Assembly: GCA_019113345.1 (NCBI GenBank)
Contig: DXHQ01000048.1
Location: forward strand, 1 to 53,560
Length of the DNA stretch: 53,560 nucleotides
From: Candidatus Faecalibacterium intestinigallinarum
Lineage (GTDB): Bacteria; Bacillota; Clostridia; Oscillospirales; Ruminococcaceae
Direction of reading: 5' to 3'
Part shown: positions 1 through 8,353 of the stretch, one piece after another
How positions within the stretch are numbered: the stretch's first letter is position 1
Layout of the letters: each line of letters begins with the position of its first letter
Notes under the pieces: model-generated
Databases searched by the model: none
Told to the model about the DNA's origin: nothing
Seen by the model: the letters and a program-made list of their open reading frames with translations, nothing else
Position numbers and translations under genes: made by a program

Positions 1-40
1 AAATCTATTTGGCGCACCTGTTTGCGTGCGCTTTGGGCTT

Positions 41-68
41 ATTGTACCATGTTTTTTTCACTTGTCAA
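41..68 (-). promoter_or_regulatory. Leftward sigma-A promoter at window edge
   Basis: On the minus strand there is a consensus TTGACA (63-68) and a TACAAT (41-46) separated by 16 bases that include an A-tract. It fires out of the window to the left, so a leftward gene probably begins just outside. It is divergent from the gene at 191. Confidence 0.7.
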
Positions 69-190
69 GCGGTCGGATAAAAATCCTTTCACTTTTTATG
101 GAGGCTTGCCGAAAAACTGCGAAACCGGCGCAATCATCCGGGCGCACGGTCCGTATTATCCAAAAGGATATTTCTGGAAGGAGGAGCCCC

Positions 191-1258
191 ATGGCACGAA
201 ACAAGCAGAAAACGTGGCAGGTCTATTTTGACCTGAACGTCCCGCGCAAAGACCAGCCCCGCAGACGGCGTCCCGGCAAAGAATACCCGATCCATCAGGC
301 GTTTTTCTGGGGCGGGGCGGAATGGCGCATCCCCGCAGTCTACGCCTGCGCGCAGGGACTGGTGGCCGACTTTGTGCGGCGGGTGCCCGTCGGGCGCATC
401 CGGGAGTTTGCAGACCGGCATGGACTGCGCCCTGACGAGGACCGGTACGATTTCACCCGGGAAAAACGGATGCGGCTGGAAAGCGAAAACCCGCTCACCT
501 TCGATTTTTCCCCCACCCTCCTGCTCAACGGCCGTCACCTGCATTCCTCTCGTGGGCACGGCATCTGCTGGAACCCCCTCCCCGGCTGTCACGACCCGGA
601 CGACCTGCCGCTGCTGGAACATTACGGTCTTGATCCCTCCGACGGCTGGTTCATCTGGCGCTATAACTTCCCCTGGAAAACAAAACACAAGCCGCCCATC
701 CGCAGTCTGGCGGTCTATATGGAAGCAGCCCGTGTTTCCCTGCCCGGCCCGCACATCACGGTGCAGGGAGAGGGCGGCAGCTTCCCCTTTACCGACCCGG
801 ACGGGACGGCGCACACCCTCACCGTCCGGGAATATGCGCGCGAGACCCTCCCGCGCGGCACCTTCCGGGACAAGGATTTTCTCTATCCCGACCACTGTGT
901 CACCCTTGGCTATACGGTGGAGCCGCCTTTGCCCCGCAGCGCCTTCCATCTGATGGACTGCTCGGAGGGCGACCGCCCCCGCCGGGTGCATAGGCCCGCC
1001 CCCTGGGAACCGGAGCAGGCCCTGTCGGCGGCGGTCTGCGTCCTCAACACAGAGCCGGATGTTCTGGAAAAAGCCCAAATCGGGGTGATCGGTTCCGCCG
1101 ACGGGCCGGCCGCCGTCTTTGTCGCTTCGCCGCAGAACGCCGCAAAGCCGGTGCGCCATGATGTCTCTTCCCTCTACTTTGAGACGTCCGAGACGCTGGA
1201 GTGGCTGATGGTGTTCCAAAAGCTGCCCTGCGGGCCAATCAAGATCAAGCTCCTGTAA
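191..1258 (+). CDS. Unrecognised 355-aa protein with a GIGSADGP-type motif
   Basis: I do not recognise this family. The ATG at 191 is preferred over upstream in-frame starts because a strong GGAAGGAGGAG ribosome binding site sits just before it. The protein is soluble, with a basic N-terminus (MARNKQKTWQ) and no signal peptide or membrane segment. The middle is rich in His, Pro and Trp. At residues 297-313 there is a segment IGVIGSADGPAAVFVAS that closely resembles the conserved IGIIGGADGP motif of the beta subunits of sodium-translocating decarboxylases, although nothing else in the protein looks like that membrane subunit. Transcription is monocistronic and ends at a terminator shared with the convergent amidase gene. 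Function unknown. Confidence 0.8.
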   Translation: MARNKQKTWQVYFDLNVPRKDQPRRRRPGKEYPIHQAFFWGGAEWRIPAVYACAQGLVADFVRRVPVGRIREFADRHGLRPDEDRYDFTREKRMRLESENPLTFDFSPTLLLNGRHLHSSRGHGICWNPLPGCHDPDDLPLLEHYGLDPSDGWFIWRYNFPWKTKHKPPIRSLAVYMEAARVSLPGPHITVQGEGGSFPFTDPDGTAHTLTVREYARETLPRGTFRDKDFLYPDHCVTLGYTVEPPLPRSAFHLMDCSEGDRPRRVHRPAPWEPEQALSAAVCVLNTEPDVLEKAQIGVIGSADGPAAVFVASPQNAAKPVRHDVSSLYFETSETLEWLMVFQKLPCGPIKIKLL

Positions 1259-1261
1259 ATA

Positions 1262-1294
1262 AAAAGGCCGCCGCGGGTCCCGCGGCGGTCTTTG
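1262..1294. terminator. Bidirectional terminator
   Basis: A very strong GC hairpin (CCGCCGCG / CGCGGCGG) is flanked by an A-run on the left and a short T-run on the right. It lies 3 bases beyond the stop of the rightward gene and just past the end of the leftward amidase gene, so it probably serves both. Confidence 0.75.
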
Positions 1295-1297
1295 CTG

Positions 1298-2146
1298 TTA
1301 TTGAGGCAAGCTTTCCAGCGGCGTGGTGCCGAAATAGGCGCAGATGGCCTGGTAGTAGACCCGCGCCGCCAGGGCGCAGCCGTCGGCGTCGCCGAATAAT
1401 TCGACGTCGGCGGCGCTGGTCACAAAGCACTGTTCGGCCAGCACCGCCGGGCAATTTGCCTGTTCCAGCAGCGTGAAGGTCTCCTCGGCGCGGACGCGGC
1501 GGTCGCTTGCCTCGGCCAGGACCTTTTGGCCGTTTTCGTAGTAGATGTACCGTACCCCGCGCTGCCCCCGCAGGGTGCTGCCGGCGGCCTCCATCCCGTC
1601 GGCCAGCAGCCGGGCAAAGTAGACGCTCTCCCGGTGCCAGACCCGCCCCGGTGTGATGGGATAACACTCAAAGCCGGCGGCCTCAGTGCCGGCCGAGTTG
1701 CCGTGGATGGACAGCAGCAGGTCGGGGTTCTGGCTGTTGGCCCGCTCGGCCCGCTGGGTGGGGTTGGCGGTGACGTCGTAGCCGTCCCGGGTGGGGACGG
1801 GGATGTAGTTGGGGTCGGCGTCCAGCCAGGCGGTCAGGGCCTGGGCGGTGGCGGCGGTCATCTCCCGCTCCACCACCACGCCGGTCGCGCCGGGGTCGTC
1901 CCCGCCGTGCCCCGCGTCCACCGCGATGGTGTAGGGCGGGTCCCCCACCTCGGGGCGGAACAGCTCGTCCGGCTCCTGAACGGCGCTCTCTTCCTGCAAG
2001 GCCGCCTGCTGGGCCCGCCAGCGGCTGCCCGCTTGCCAGAGCTTTGCCAGCCCGAGGACCGCCGCCAGAACCAGGGCAATCAGCTGCCAGTTGACCCGGC
2101 GGGCTTTGCTGTGTTTCGATCTTGTACGTCTGCGCTTGCTGCTCAT
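1298..2146 (-). CDS. N-acetylmuramoyl-L-alanine amidase (CwlD/Amidase_3)
   Basis: This is a zinc amidase that cleaves the MurNAc-L-alanine bond of peptidoglycan. The 282-aa protein has a basic N-terminus and one membrane segment at about residues 21-38, followed by a short linker and an Amidase_3 domain at about 72-275. Zinc ligands are visible as H80 in DAGHGG, E93 in VVEREM and H148 in SIHGN, and the catalytic glutamate is E238 in LAEQCFV. Size and topology fit CwlD, which makes muramic delta-lactam for spore cortex, but a vegetative amidase is possible. The start has a modest AAAGGG site 10 bases upstream. It stands alone, with the mutS2 terminator hairpin upstream. Confidence 0.9.
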   Translation of the reverse strand: MSSKRRRTRSKHSKARRVNWQLIALVLAAVLGLAKLWQAGSRWRAQQAALQEESAVQEPDELFRPEVGDPPYTIAVDAGHGGDDPGATGVVVEREMTAATAQALTAWLDADPNYIPVPTRDGYDVTANPTQRAERANSQNPDLLLSIHGNSAGTEAAGFECYPITPGRVWHRESVYFARLLADGMEAAGSTLRGQRGVRYIYYENGQKVLAEASDRRVRAEETFTLLEQANCPAVLAEQCFVTSAADVELFGDADGCALAARVYYQAICAYFGTTPLESLPQ

Positions 2147-2217
2147 CCGATGCGCTGCCCTTTCAAAGTCTTTTTTCTTAAAACGAAATAGATTGTACAG
2201 ATATTTCGCAGATCATT

Positions 2218-2257
2218 AAAAAGTCCCGGCCGGACGACAAGCGCGTACGGCCGGGAC
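2218..2257 (-). terminator. Terminator downstream of mutS2
   Basis: On the minus strand a perfect 10-bp hairpin (GTCCCGGCCG / CGGCCGGGAC, 2223-2232 with 2248-2257) is followed directly by five Ts. It lies about 160 bases past the mutS2 stop and is the outermost hairpin of the dispersed repeat. Confidence 0.7.
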
Positions 2258-2395
2258 ACCGACAGGGAAATTCAAGCTCGGAGAGTGTGCGAGCGCAGCG
2301 AGTGCGCGGTTCCGGGCTTGAATTTTGTCCCCAGGGGGATATTAGGGGGAAGGAATTTCTGCCGCACGAAAGTGCGCAGAAATGGGTTCCCCCTA
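2223..2395. repeat. Structured dispersed repeat, copy 1
   Basis: This non-coding element has three hairpins: A at 2223-2257; B with arms 2268-2281 and 2312-2325; and C with outer arms 2343-2351 and 2387-2395, whose inner stem is capped by a GAAA tetraloop. The loop of B holds a conserved core, GAGTGTGCGAG then CGAGTGCGCGGTT. A second, diverged copy lies at 40077-40360, with the same order of hairpins and the same core but different, still complementary stem bases. Just beyond it a separate hairpin (AGCGTGTC-GCAA-GACACGCT, 2397-2416) overlaps the mutS2 stop codon. Confidence 0.8.
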
Positions 2396-2414
2396 AAGCG
2401 TGTCGCAAGACACG

Positions 2415-4832
2415 CTATTTTAATTCGACCACGGTGACGCCGCTCTCGCCTTCGCCATAGCGCCCGAGGCGGAAGCTCTTGACATTCCGGTGGCCCCGCA
2501 GGTGCTTCTGGATGGCGGCGCGCAGCGCGCCGGTGCCGTTGCCGTGGATCAGGTAGACGGTGGACTGCCCGTTCAGGACGGCGTGGTCGATGAAGGAATC
2601 CGCCTCCTGGATGGCCTCGTCGACGGTCAGGCCCAGCAGGTTGCACTCCATCTTGGTCTCCCGGCGGACCCGCTCAAAGTGCCCGCCGTCGCCCCGGCTG
2701 CTGTCGCCGGTCTGGCGGGTGTAGCGCTGCTGCGCCTTGGTCTTGGGGGCGACGGGCGCCTTTTCCAGCTTGTCGGGCTGCTTGAGCCCCTTGAGGGGCA
2801 CCTTGGTCTTGACGATGCCGGCCCGGACCAGAACGTCGCCGTTGCGGTCGGGCAGGGCCAGCACGGTGGCCAGCTGGCCCAGTTCGGCGATGCAGACCTC
2901 CTGACCCACCCGGACCTCCTTCAGGGGGACAAAGTCCCGCACCGGGTTATGCACCACGTCGGAATGGGCAAACAGTTTGGCCGACTCCTTTTTGGCGATC
3001 TCCCGGGCGCGCTGGGCCCGCTGCTGGGCGCTGGTCTTTTCGTCCTTCTGGATCTGGCGCAGCTCGTCGGTCAGGCGGTAGGCCTCGTTTTCCACCTGCT
3101 GGGCCAGGGCGCGGGCCTTGGCGCGGGCGGCTTCCAGCTCGTTCTCGCCCTGGCGGATCAGCTCTTCCTTCTTTTTCTGGGCGTCTTCCAGCTGATGGGC
3201 CGCCTCGTGGCGCAGCCGCTCCACCTCGTCCTGGCTGGCCTTGAGCTGCAGCTTGAGGTCGTCCAGCTGGCCCAGCACCGCGTCCAGCCGCTTGTCGTCG
3301 GCCGAAAGGTGCTGCTTGGCCGCCTCGATGACCCGCTCGGGGATGCCCAGCTTTTCGCTGATGAGAAAGGCGTTGGATTTGCCCGGCACGCCGACGCTCA
3401 GCTTGTAGGTGGGCCGCAGGGTCTCGAGGTCGAATTCGCAGCTGGCGTTGACGACGCCGGGCGTTTCGAGGGCAAAGACCTTCAGCTCGGCGTAGTGGGT
3501 GGTGGCCATCAGCAGAACGCCGCGGCGGCGCAGCTCCTCGATGATGGCGACGGCCAGAGCCGCGCCTTCGGCCGGGTCGGTGCCGGCGCCCAGCTCGTCC
3601 AGCAGCACAAGGGTGCCGGGGGCGGCCAGCTCCAGAATGCCGGTGATCTTGGTCATGTGGCCCGAGAAGGTGGACAGGCTCTGCTCGATGCTCTGCTCGT
3701 CGCCGATGTCCACCAGATACTCCTGAAAGACGCAGACCTCGCTGCGCTCGTCCGCCGGGATCAGAAAGCCGCACTGGGCCATGGCGCAGAGCAGACCGGC
3801 CGTCTTGAGGGTGACGGTCTTGCCGCCGGTGTTGGGGCCGGTGATGATGAGGGAGTCGTAGTCGCTGCCCAGGGCGATGTCCACCGGCACGCACCGGGCC
3901 GGGTCGATCAGGGGGTGGCGGGCCCGCACCAGCGAGAAGGAGCCGTCGTAGCTGACCGAGGGCTTGAAGGCCTTCATCTCCAGGGCCATCCGGGCCTTGG
4001 CCAGCAGGATGTCGATCTCCAGCATGGCCTTGTAGCTGAACTGGAACTGCGGCTCGATGGCGGCCACCTGGCTGGTGAAGGCGGTCAGGATCCGCTCGAT
4101 CTCCTGCGCCTCCTGGGCGCGGTACTGCAGAATGCGGGCGTTGGCCTCGACGACGGCCTGCGGCTCGACGAAGACGGTGGCGCCGGTGGAGGAGACGTCG
4201 TGGATGATGCCGCTGATCTCGCCGCGGTATTCGCTCTTGACCGGCACGACGTACCGCCCGTTGCGGATGGAGACGACCGCCTCCTGCAGGTACTTGGAGG
4301 ACTCCATGTTGTGGACCAGGCCCTCCAGCCGGTCGCGGATGGCGTTTTCGGTGGCGCGGATCTTTTTGCGCAGCTCGGCCAGGGTGTGGGAGGCGGTGTC
4401 GGCCATGGTGTCGGGCGCGAGGATGGCGTCCGAGATCTGCTGTTCCAGCCCGGGCTGGGGGGCCAGGGCGTAGAACAGATCGTCGGTGGGCAGGGCGTCA
4501 TGGTCGGTCGAGCCGTACCAGGCGCTCAGGTTCTGGAAGTTGCGCAGCGCGCCGGCCACTTCCAGCAGCTCCCCCATCGAGAGGACGCCGCCCTTGACGG
4601 CGCGGGCAGCCAGCCCGCTGACCCCCTCCACCCCGCCGAACCGGGGGGAGCCGTTCTTGATCAGCAGGGTGTTGACGGCGTCGGTCTGTTCCAAAGCAAA
4701 GCGGACCTCGTCGGGGTCGCACTGGGGGGTCAGTTCCAGCATTTTGGCCCTGGCCTCTTTGCAGACGCAGCCGGCGGCCGCCCGCTCGATGATCTTGTTC
4801 AGTTCCAGTGTTTTTAAGTAACCTGTTTCCAT
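2415..4832 (-). CDS. mutS2: MutS2 ATPase/endonuclease
   Basis: MutS2 is a MutS-family ATPase linked to suppression of recombination and, in Firmicutes, to rescue of collided ribosomes. The 805-aa length is normal. The Walker A GPNTGGKTVT is near residue 330, the Walker B region LVLLDELGAGTDP follows, then a long charged coiled-coil stretch (about 515-640) and a C-terminal Smr domain from about 725. In the Smr domain the HGNGTG motif is intact, but the LDLR/LDLH catalytic motif reads CNLL. An AAAAAGGATTG ribosome binding site lies before the ATG, overlapping the end of recO, whose stop is only four bases upstream, so the two genes are surely cotranscribed. Confidence 0.96.
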   Translation of the reverse strand: METGYLKTLELNKIIERAAAGCVCKEARAKMLELTPQCDPDEVRFALEQTDAVNTLLIKNGSPRFGGVEGVSGLAARAVKGGVLSMGELLEVAGALRNFQNLSAWYGSTDHDALPTDDLFYALAPQPGLEQQISDAILAPDTMADTASHTLAELRKKIRATENAIRDRLEGLVHNMESSKYLQEAVVSIRNGRYVVPVKSEYRGEISGIIHDVSSTGATVFVEPQAVVEANARILQYRAQEAQEIERILTAFTSQVAAIEPQFQFSYKAMLEIDILLAKARMALEMKAFKPSVSYDGSFSLVRARHPLIDPARCVPVDIALGSDYDSLIITGPNTGGKTVTLKTAGLLCAMAQCGFLIPADERSEVCVFQEYLVDIGDEQSIEQSLSTFSGHMTKITGILELAAPGTLVLLDELGAGTDPAEGAALAVAIIEELRRRGVLLMATTHYAELKVFALETPGVVNASCEFDLETLRPTYKLSVGVPGKSNAFLISEKLGIPERVIEAAKQHLSADDKRLDAVLGQLDDLKLQLKASQDEVERLRHEAAHQLEDAQKKKEELIRQGENELEAARAKARALAQQVENEAYRLTDELRQIQKDEKTSAQQRAQRAREIAKKESAKLFAHSDVVHNPVRDFVPLKEVRVGQEVCIAELGQLATVLALPDRNGDVLVRAGIVKTKVPLKGLKQPDKLEKAPVAPKTKAQQRYTRQTGDSSRGDGGHFERVRRETKMECNLLGLTVDEAIQEADSFIDHAVLNGQSTVYLIHGNGTGALRAAIQKHLRGHRNVKSFRLGRYGEGESGVTVVELK

Positions 4833-4836
4833 TGAT

Positions 4837-5625
4837 TCAATCCTTTTTGGGTTGTTGGTCCGGGTCCCAGGCAGAGAGGGACCGCAAAAATTTCAGAGAA
4901 TTGAGGGGCTTATCCATATGGGCCAGGGCATACTGCTCCGCCGCGGCAAAGAGCAGCCCGGCGCTTGCGGCCGAGATGCGGAAACCGAACAGTTTCCTGT
5001 CCTCCGCAAGGCAGATGTACCGCACCGCAAAGAGGGCGCCCTTGTCGAGATTGCAGGCCAGGTCCTCCTTGGCGGCGCAGCTCTCGCAGAGCAGCCGCCC
5101 GTCCTCCCGGTCCAGATAAAAGCGGCTGCCGTCGTAGGCGCCGCACCCCTGGCAGCAGAGCAGCTGCGGCTGAAATCCGCACAGGCACATCATCCGCAGC
5201 TCGAACACCGCCTTGACCAGTTTGGGGTCGGTCGTCTGCTGGCAGATCTTATACAGGCAGTTCATCAGCAGTTTCAGCTCGGCTTCGGCCGGCTGGTCCG
5301 CGAGGGAAAGCCCCAGCGTGAACTCCACCATATACATGGCGACGCCCTGCGCCTCAAAGCTGTAGCCGATCCCCCGGAAGTCGGTCTCATAGCCGGCTTC
5401 CACCACCGTATACATCCGGTCCTCGGTGCCGCGCCCCGGCCGGAGAACGAATTCGGAATAGCACAGCTGCCCGCAGGCAGCAAACAGATGGCTGGTCAGC
5501 CGCATACTGTTTTTGGCAAACGCGGTGATCAGCCCTTTTTCAGCGGTCAGGATCTTGAGGATCCGGTCCGCTTCGCCGTACTCGATCTCCTGCAGCACCA
5601 GGCCCATGATCACAAATTCGTCCAT
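4837..5625 (-). CDS. recO: DNA repair protein RecO
   Basis: RecO helps load RecA on gapped DNA in the RecFOR pathway. The 262-aa product starts MDEFVIMGLVLQE, with an N-terminal OB-fold, a helical middle and a four-cysteine zinc finger (CQGC near residue 155 and CESC near 176). The ATG at 5625 is chosen because it matches the usual RecO N-terminus and follows AGGGG; an in-frame start 42 bases upstream would add an arginine-rich stretch not typical of the family. The 5' end overlaps the yqzL-like frame, and era lies further upstream, the common Clostridia order era-recO. Confidence 0.94.
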   Translation of the reverse strand: MDEFVIMGLVLQEIEYGEADRILKILTAEKGLITAFAKNSMRLTSHLFAACGQLCYSEFVLRPGRGTEDRMYTVVEAGYETDFRGIGYSFEAQGVAMYMVEFTLGLSLADQPAEAELKLLMNCLYKICQQTTDPKLVKAVFELRMMCLCGFQPQLLCCQGCGAYDGSRFYLDREDGRLLCESCAAKEDLACNLDKGALFAVRYICLAEDRKLFGFRISAASAGLLFAAAEQYALAHMDKPLNSLKFLRSLSAWDPDQQPKKD

Positions 5626-5725
5626 TGCACGTCCCCTGCGCGGGCGCTGCCGCCCGTTTGTAGTCAAGATAGTGGCCGATTTCCCCGGTCAGGGCAAACG
5701 CCTCCCAGCAGCTCTCAGCATCCAT
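5540..5725 (-). CDS. YqzL-like small protein overlapping recO
   Basis: A small frame between era and recO begins MDAESCWEAFALTGEIGHYL. It resembles YqzL, a short protein often encoded at this place in Firmicutes (tryptophan, then Phe-x-x-Thr-Gly and a Tyr-Leu-x-Tyr segment). GAGGTG lies about 8 bases before the ATG. The recognisable part covers residues 1-30. The remaining half of the 61-residue frame runs into the start of recO in another frame and looks like shadow coding, so the true C-terminus may be elsewhere, for example because of a frameshift. Function of the family is unknown. Confidence 0.55.
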   Translation of the reverse strand: MDAESCWEAFALTGEIGHYLDYKRAAAPAQGTCNGRICDHGPGAAGDRVRRSGPDPQDPDR

Positions 5726-5816
5726 CTGTCAGCACCTCGCCTTCTGTATCAGCTTGTAGTGTTGACCTCATCTTAGCGCGGTATCCGCGGGAAAAGTGTC
5801 CTCTTCTGGCAGGCGG

Positions 5817-6761
5817 TCACCTGCGGCCGGCATCCTGCCGGAAGCCGAAGCTGTTGAGCAGGAACTCGTTGTCCCGCCAGTCGGCCTTCACCTTGACCCA
5901 GCACTGCAGGTTGACCCGGCAGCCGAGGAATTCCTCGCAGTCCACCCGGGCCGCGCTGGCGATCTTTTTCAGCATGGCGCCGCCCTTGCCGATGACCATT
6001 CCCTTGTGGCTCTCCCGCTCGCAGTAGATGTTCACGTCGATGTCCACAAGGTCGGTGCCGGGGCGCTCCTTGAAGCGCTCGACCACCACCGCCAGCCCGT
6101 GGGGGATCTCGTCCCGCATGAACAGCAGGGCCTTTTCGCGGATCAGCTCGGCCACCAGCTCCTTTTCGGGCATATCGGTGTAGGCGTCGTCGTCAAAGTA
6201 GTGGGGACCCTCCACCGCGTAGCGGCCCAGGATGGCAAACAGCTCCTCGCAGTTTTTGTTGTCCCGGACGCTGACGGTGCAGACGGTGTCAAAGACGCCC
6301 AGCGCTTCCAGCTCGGCTTTGCGCGCTTCCAGCGCGGCCGTGTCCTTGACCAGGTCGATCTTGTTGATGACCGCGATGGCCGGTCCGCCCCGGCGCAGCG
6401 CGTCGATCAGCATCTGCTCCGACTCGTTGATGCCGGGGTGCGGCTCGAACAGCATCATGGAGACGTCCACGTCCCCCAGCGAGTCGCTGGCGGTCTTGTC
6501 CATCCGTCTGCCCAGCTTGTTCTTGGCCTTGTGGACGCCGGGGGTATCCAGCAGGACGTACTGCAGCGGCCCCCGGGTGATGACGCCGGTGATCCGGGTG
6601 CGGGTGGTCTGGGGCTTGGAGGTGACGATGGCCACCTTTTCCCCCACCAGAAGGTTGGTCAGGCTGGACTTGCCGACGTTGGGCCGGCCGATGACCGCCA
6701 CAAAGACCGACGATGTATCGCAGTGCGGCGTAGTTTCTGCGTGTTTTTCGGTGTGATTCAA
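5817..6761 (-). CDS. era: GTPase Era
   Basis: Era is an essential GTPase that binds the 3' end of 16S rRNA and assists 30S assembly. The 314-aa protein shows G1 GRPNVGKS (residues 25-32), G3 DTPGVH near 77, G4 NKID near 136 and a C-terminal KH domain with the GKGG loop (VIGKGGAMLKKI) near 258. The start is a TTG with an upstream AGAGAG site; there is no ATG before the G domain, and the N-terminal extension of about 19 residues is polar. It lies 29 bases downstream of ybeY in the same transcription direction. Confidence 0.95.
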   Translation of the reverse strand: MNHTEKHAETTPHCDTSSVFVAVIGRPNVGKSSLTNLLVGEKVAIVTSKPQTTRTRITGVITRGPLQYVLLDTPGVHKAKNKLGRRMDKTASDSLGDVDVSMMLFEPHPGINESEQMLIDALRRGGPAIAVINKIDLVKDTAALEARKAELEALGVFDTVCTVSVRDNKNCEELFAILGRYAVEGPHYFDDDAYTDMPEKELVAELIREKALLFMRDEIPHGLAVVVERFKERPGTDLVDIDVNIYCERESHKGMVIGKGGAMLKKIASAARVDCEEFLGCRVNLQCWVKVKADWRDNEFLLNSFGFRQDAGRR

Positions 6762-6790
6762 AACGATTCTCTCTTTCCTGAAATCCTGCG

Positions 6791-7282
6791 TTATTCGGTG
6801 TAGCTGACGGTGCGGGGCAGTCCCAGCTGCTGCAGGACGGCTTCTTCCCGCTCCCGCATACGGACGGCCTCCAGCCCGCCGTTCTCGTGGTCGTAGCCCA
6901 GCAGGTGGAGCATGGAGTGGACGGTCAGGAACGCCACCTCCCGCTGCAGCGAGTGGCCGTAGAGGTTGGCCTGCTCCATGGCCCGCTCCATGCTGATGAC
7001 GATGTCGCCCAGCATCTTGCAGCCGTTGTTCTCGTCGATGTCGTACTGGCCGTCCACCCCCAGCGGGAAACTGAGCACGTCGGTGGGCATGGGCTTGTTC
7101 CGGTACTGGTTGTTCAGCTCGGCGATGGCGGCGTTGTCCACAAAGGTGACGCTGATCTCGGCGGCGCCCTCAAAATGTTCGTATTCCAGCACGGCGTTGC
7201 AGGCCCGGCGGATCAGGATGCGCAGGCCGGACGGCACTTTGACCGCTTTCTGTTCATTGGCTATCAGTACTTTATTGGACAT
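6791..7282 (-). CDS. ybeY: Endoribonuclease YbeY
   Basis: YbeY is a zinc-dependent endoribonuclease that matures 16S rRNA and takes part in ribosome quality control. The 163-aa protein has the metal-binding signature HSMLHLLGYDHE at about residues 121-132, with all three histidines, and the conserved FPLGVD-type segment near 70. An AAGGAG ribosome binding site precedes the ATG. It sits between phoH and era. The yqfF/pgpH and dgkA/cdd genes often found in this cluster in other Firmicutes are absent here. Confidence 0.95.
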   Translation of the reverse strand: MSNKVLIANEQKAVKVPSGLRILIRRACNAVLEYEHFEGAAEISVTFVDNAAIAELNNQYRNKPMPTDVLSFPLGVDGQYDIDENNGCKMLGDIVISMERAMEQANLYGHSLQREVAFLTVHSMLHLLGYDHENGGLEAVRMREREEAVLQQLGLPRTVSYTE

Positions 7283-7337
7283 GGTAGGTCCGCTCCTTTC
7301 TTGTTTGCGGCGGGTCGCTTCTTCTTATCATTTCGGA

Positions 7338-8300
7338 TCATCGTTTGGCCGGGTGCGCGGCAGCCTCGTATGCCTTGATGATCTCCTGCACAAGGCGGTG
7401 GCGCACCACGTCTTTTTCGTTGAAATAACACTGTGCGATGCCGGAAATATTCTTCAGCACCTGCAAAGCGTCCACCAGGCCGCTGCGGGTGCGGTCGGGC
7501 AGGTCGATCTGGGTGACGTCGCCGGTCACCACCACTTTGGAGCCGGTGCCCATCCGGGTCAGAAACATCTTCATCTGCTCGGGGGTGGTATTCTGGGCCT
7601 CGTCCAGGATGATGAAGGAATCGTCCAGCGTCCGCCCCCGCATATAGGCCAGGGGGGCCACCTCGATCATCTGCTTTTCGGTCAGCCGCTCGAAGGTCTC
7701 GGCCCCCAGCATATCGAACAGCCCGTCGTAGAGGGGCCGCAGGTAGGGGTCCACCTTCTGCTGCAGGTCGCCGGGCAGAAAGCCCAGCTTCTCCCCCGCT
7801 TCCACCGCCGGCCGGGTCAGCACGATCCGGCAGACGTCCTTGGCCTTGAAGGACTTGACCGCCATGGCCACCGCCAGATAGGTCTTGCCGGTGCCGGCCG
7901 GCCCCACCCCAAAGGTGATGGGATGGGTGCGGATGGCGTTCAGGTATTCTTTCTGACCAAGCGTCTTGGGCCGGATGGGCCGTCCCTTGGCGGTCACGGC
8001 CACAAAGTCCTCGGTCAGCTCCCGCACCCGCTTTTCCTCCCCGTCGTGGGCCAGGCTCATGCAGTAGCGGACGGTCTGGTCTTCCAGGGGGGTGTGGTTC
8101 TCGTTCAAAAGCAGCATACCCTCCACCGCGCGGGCGGCGGCGGCGACGTTTTCCGCTTCGCCCGCCAGGCGCAGCATGGTGCCCCGGCAGGTCGCCGTGA
8201 CGGCGAATTCCTTTTCCAGCAGCCGGATGTTGCAGTCGCAGTTGCCAAAGACGGCGGCGGCCACTTCCACGCTGTCCAGTTCGATGCTCTTTTCAGCCAT
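7338..8300 (-). CDS. PhoH-family ATPase
   Basis: This is a PhoH/YbeZ-type ATPase, a putative RNA helicase-like partner of YbeY in rRNA processing. The 320-aa protein has an N-terminal KH-like region, the Walker A GPAGTGKTYLA near residue 131 and the Walker B motif with SFIILDEAQNT near 230. A strong GGGAGGG site precedes the ATG. It is the first gene of the leftward run phoH-ybeY-era-yqzL-recO-mutS2, with its own promoter upstream. Confidence 0.93.
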   Translation of the reverse strand: MAEKSIELDSVEVAAAVFGNCDCNIRLLEKEFAVTATCRGTMLRLAGEAENVAAAARAVEGMLLLNENHTPLEDQTVRYCMSLAHDGEEKRVRELTEDFVAVTAKGRPIRPKTLGQKEYLNAIRTHPITFGVGPAGTGKTYLAVAMAVKSFKAKDVCRIVLTRPAVEAGEKLGFLPGDLQQKVDPYLRPLYDGLFDMLGAETFERLTEKQMIEVAPLAYMRGRTLDDSFIILDEAQNTTPEQMKMFLTRMGTGSKVVVTGDVTQIDLPDRTRSGLVDALQVLKNISGIAQCYFNEKDVVRHRLVQEIIKAYEAAAHPAKR

Positions 8301-8353
8301 GTGATCCCTCCCGAGGCGTTTTGCGCCCGATCAAATAACGATTCTTACCCTTT

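Noticed and set aside
34-190. Earlier in-frame starts of the first protein
   Set aside because: They lie in the promoter region and lack a binding site; the ATG at 191 has an excellent one.
2223-2395. CRISPR-like or IS origin for the dispersed repeat
   Set aside because: There are only two distant copies, no spacers, no transposase frame and no terminal repeats typical of an IS.
2490-4817. Long open frame on the plus strand opposite mutS2 (775 codons)
   Set aside because: It is the mirror frame of a well-identified gene in GC-rich DNA, with Gly/Val/Leu-rich composition and no family features.
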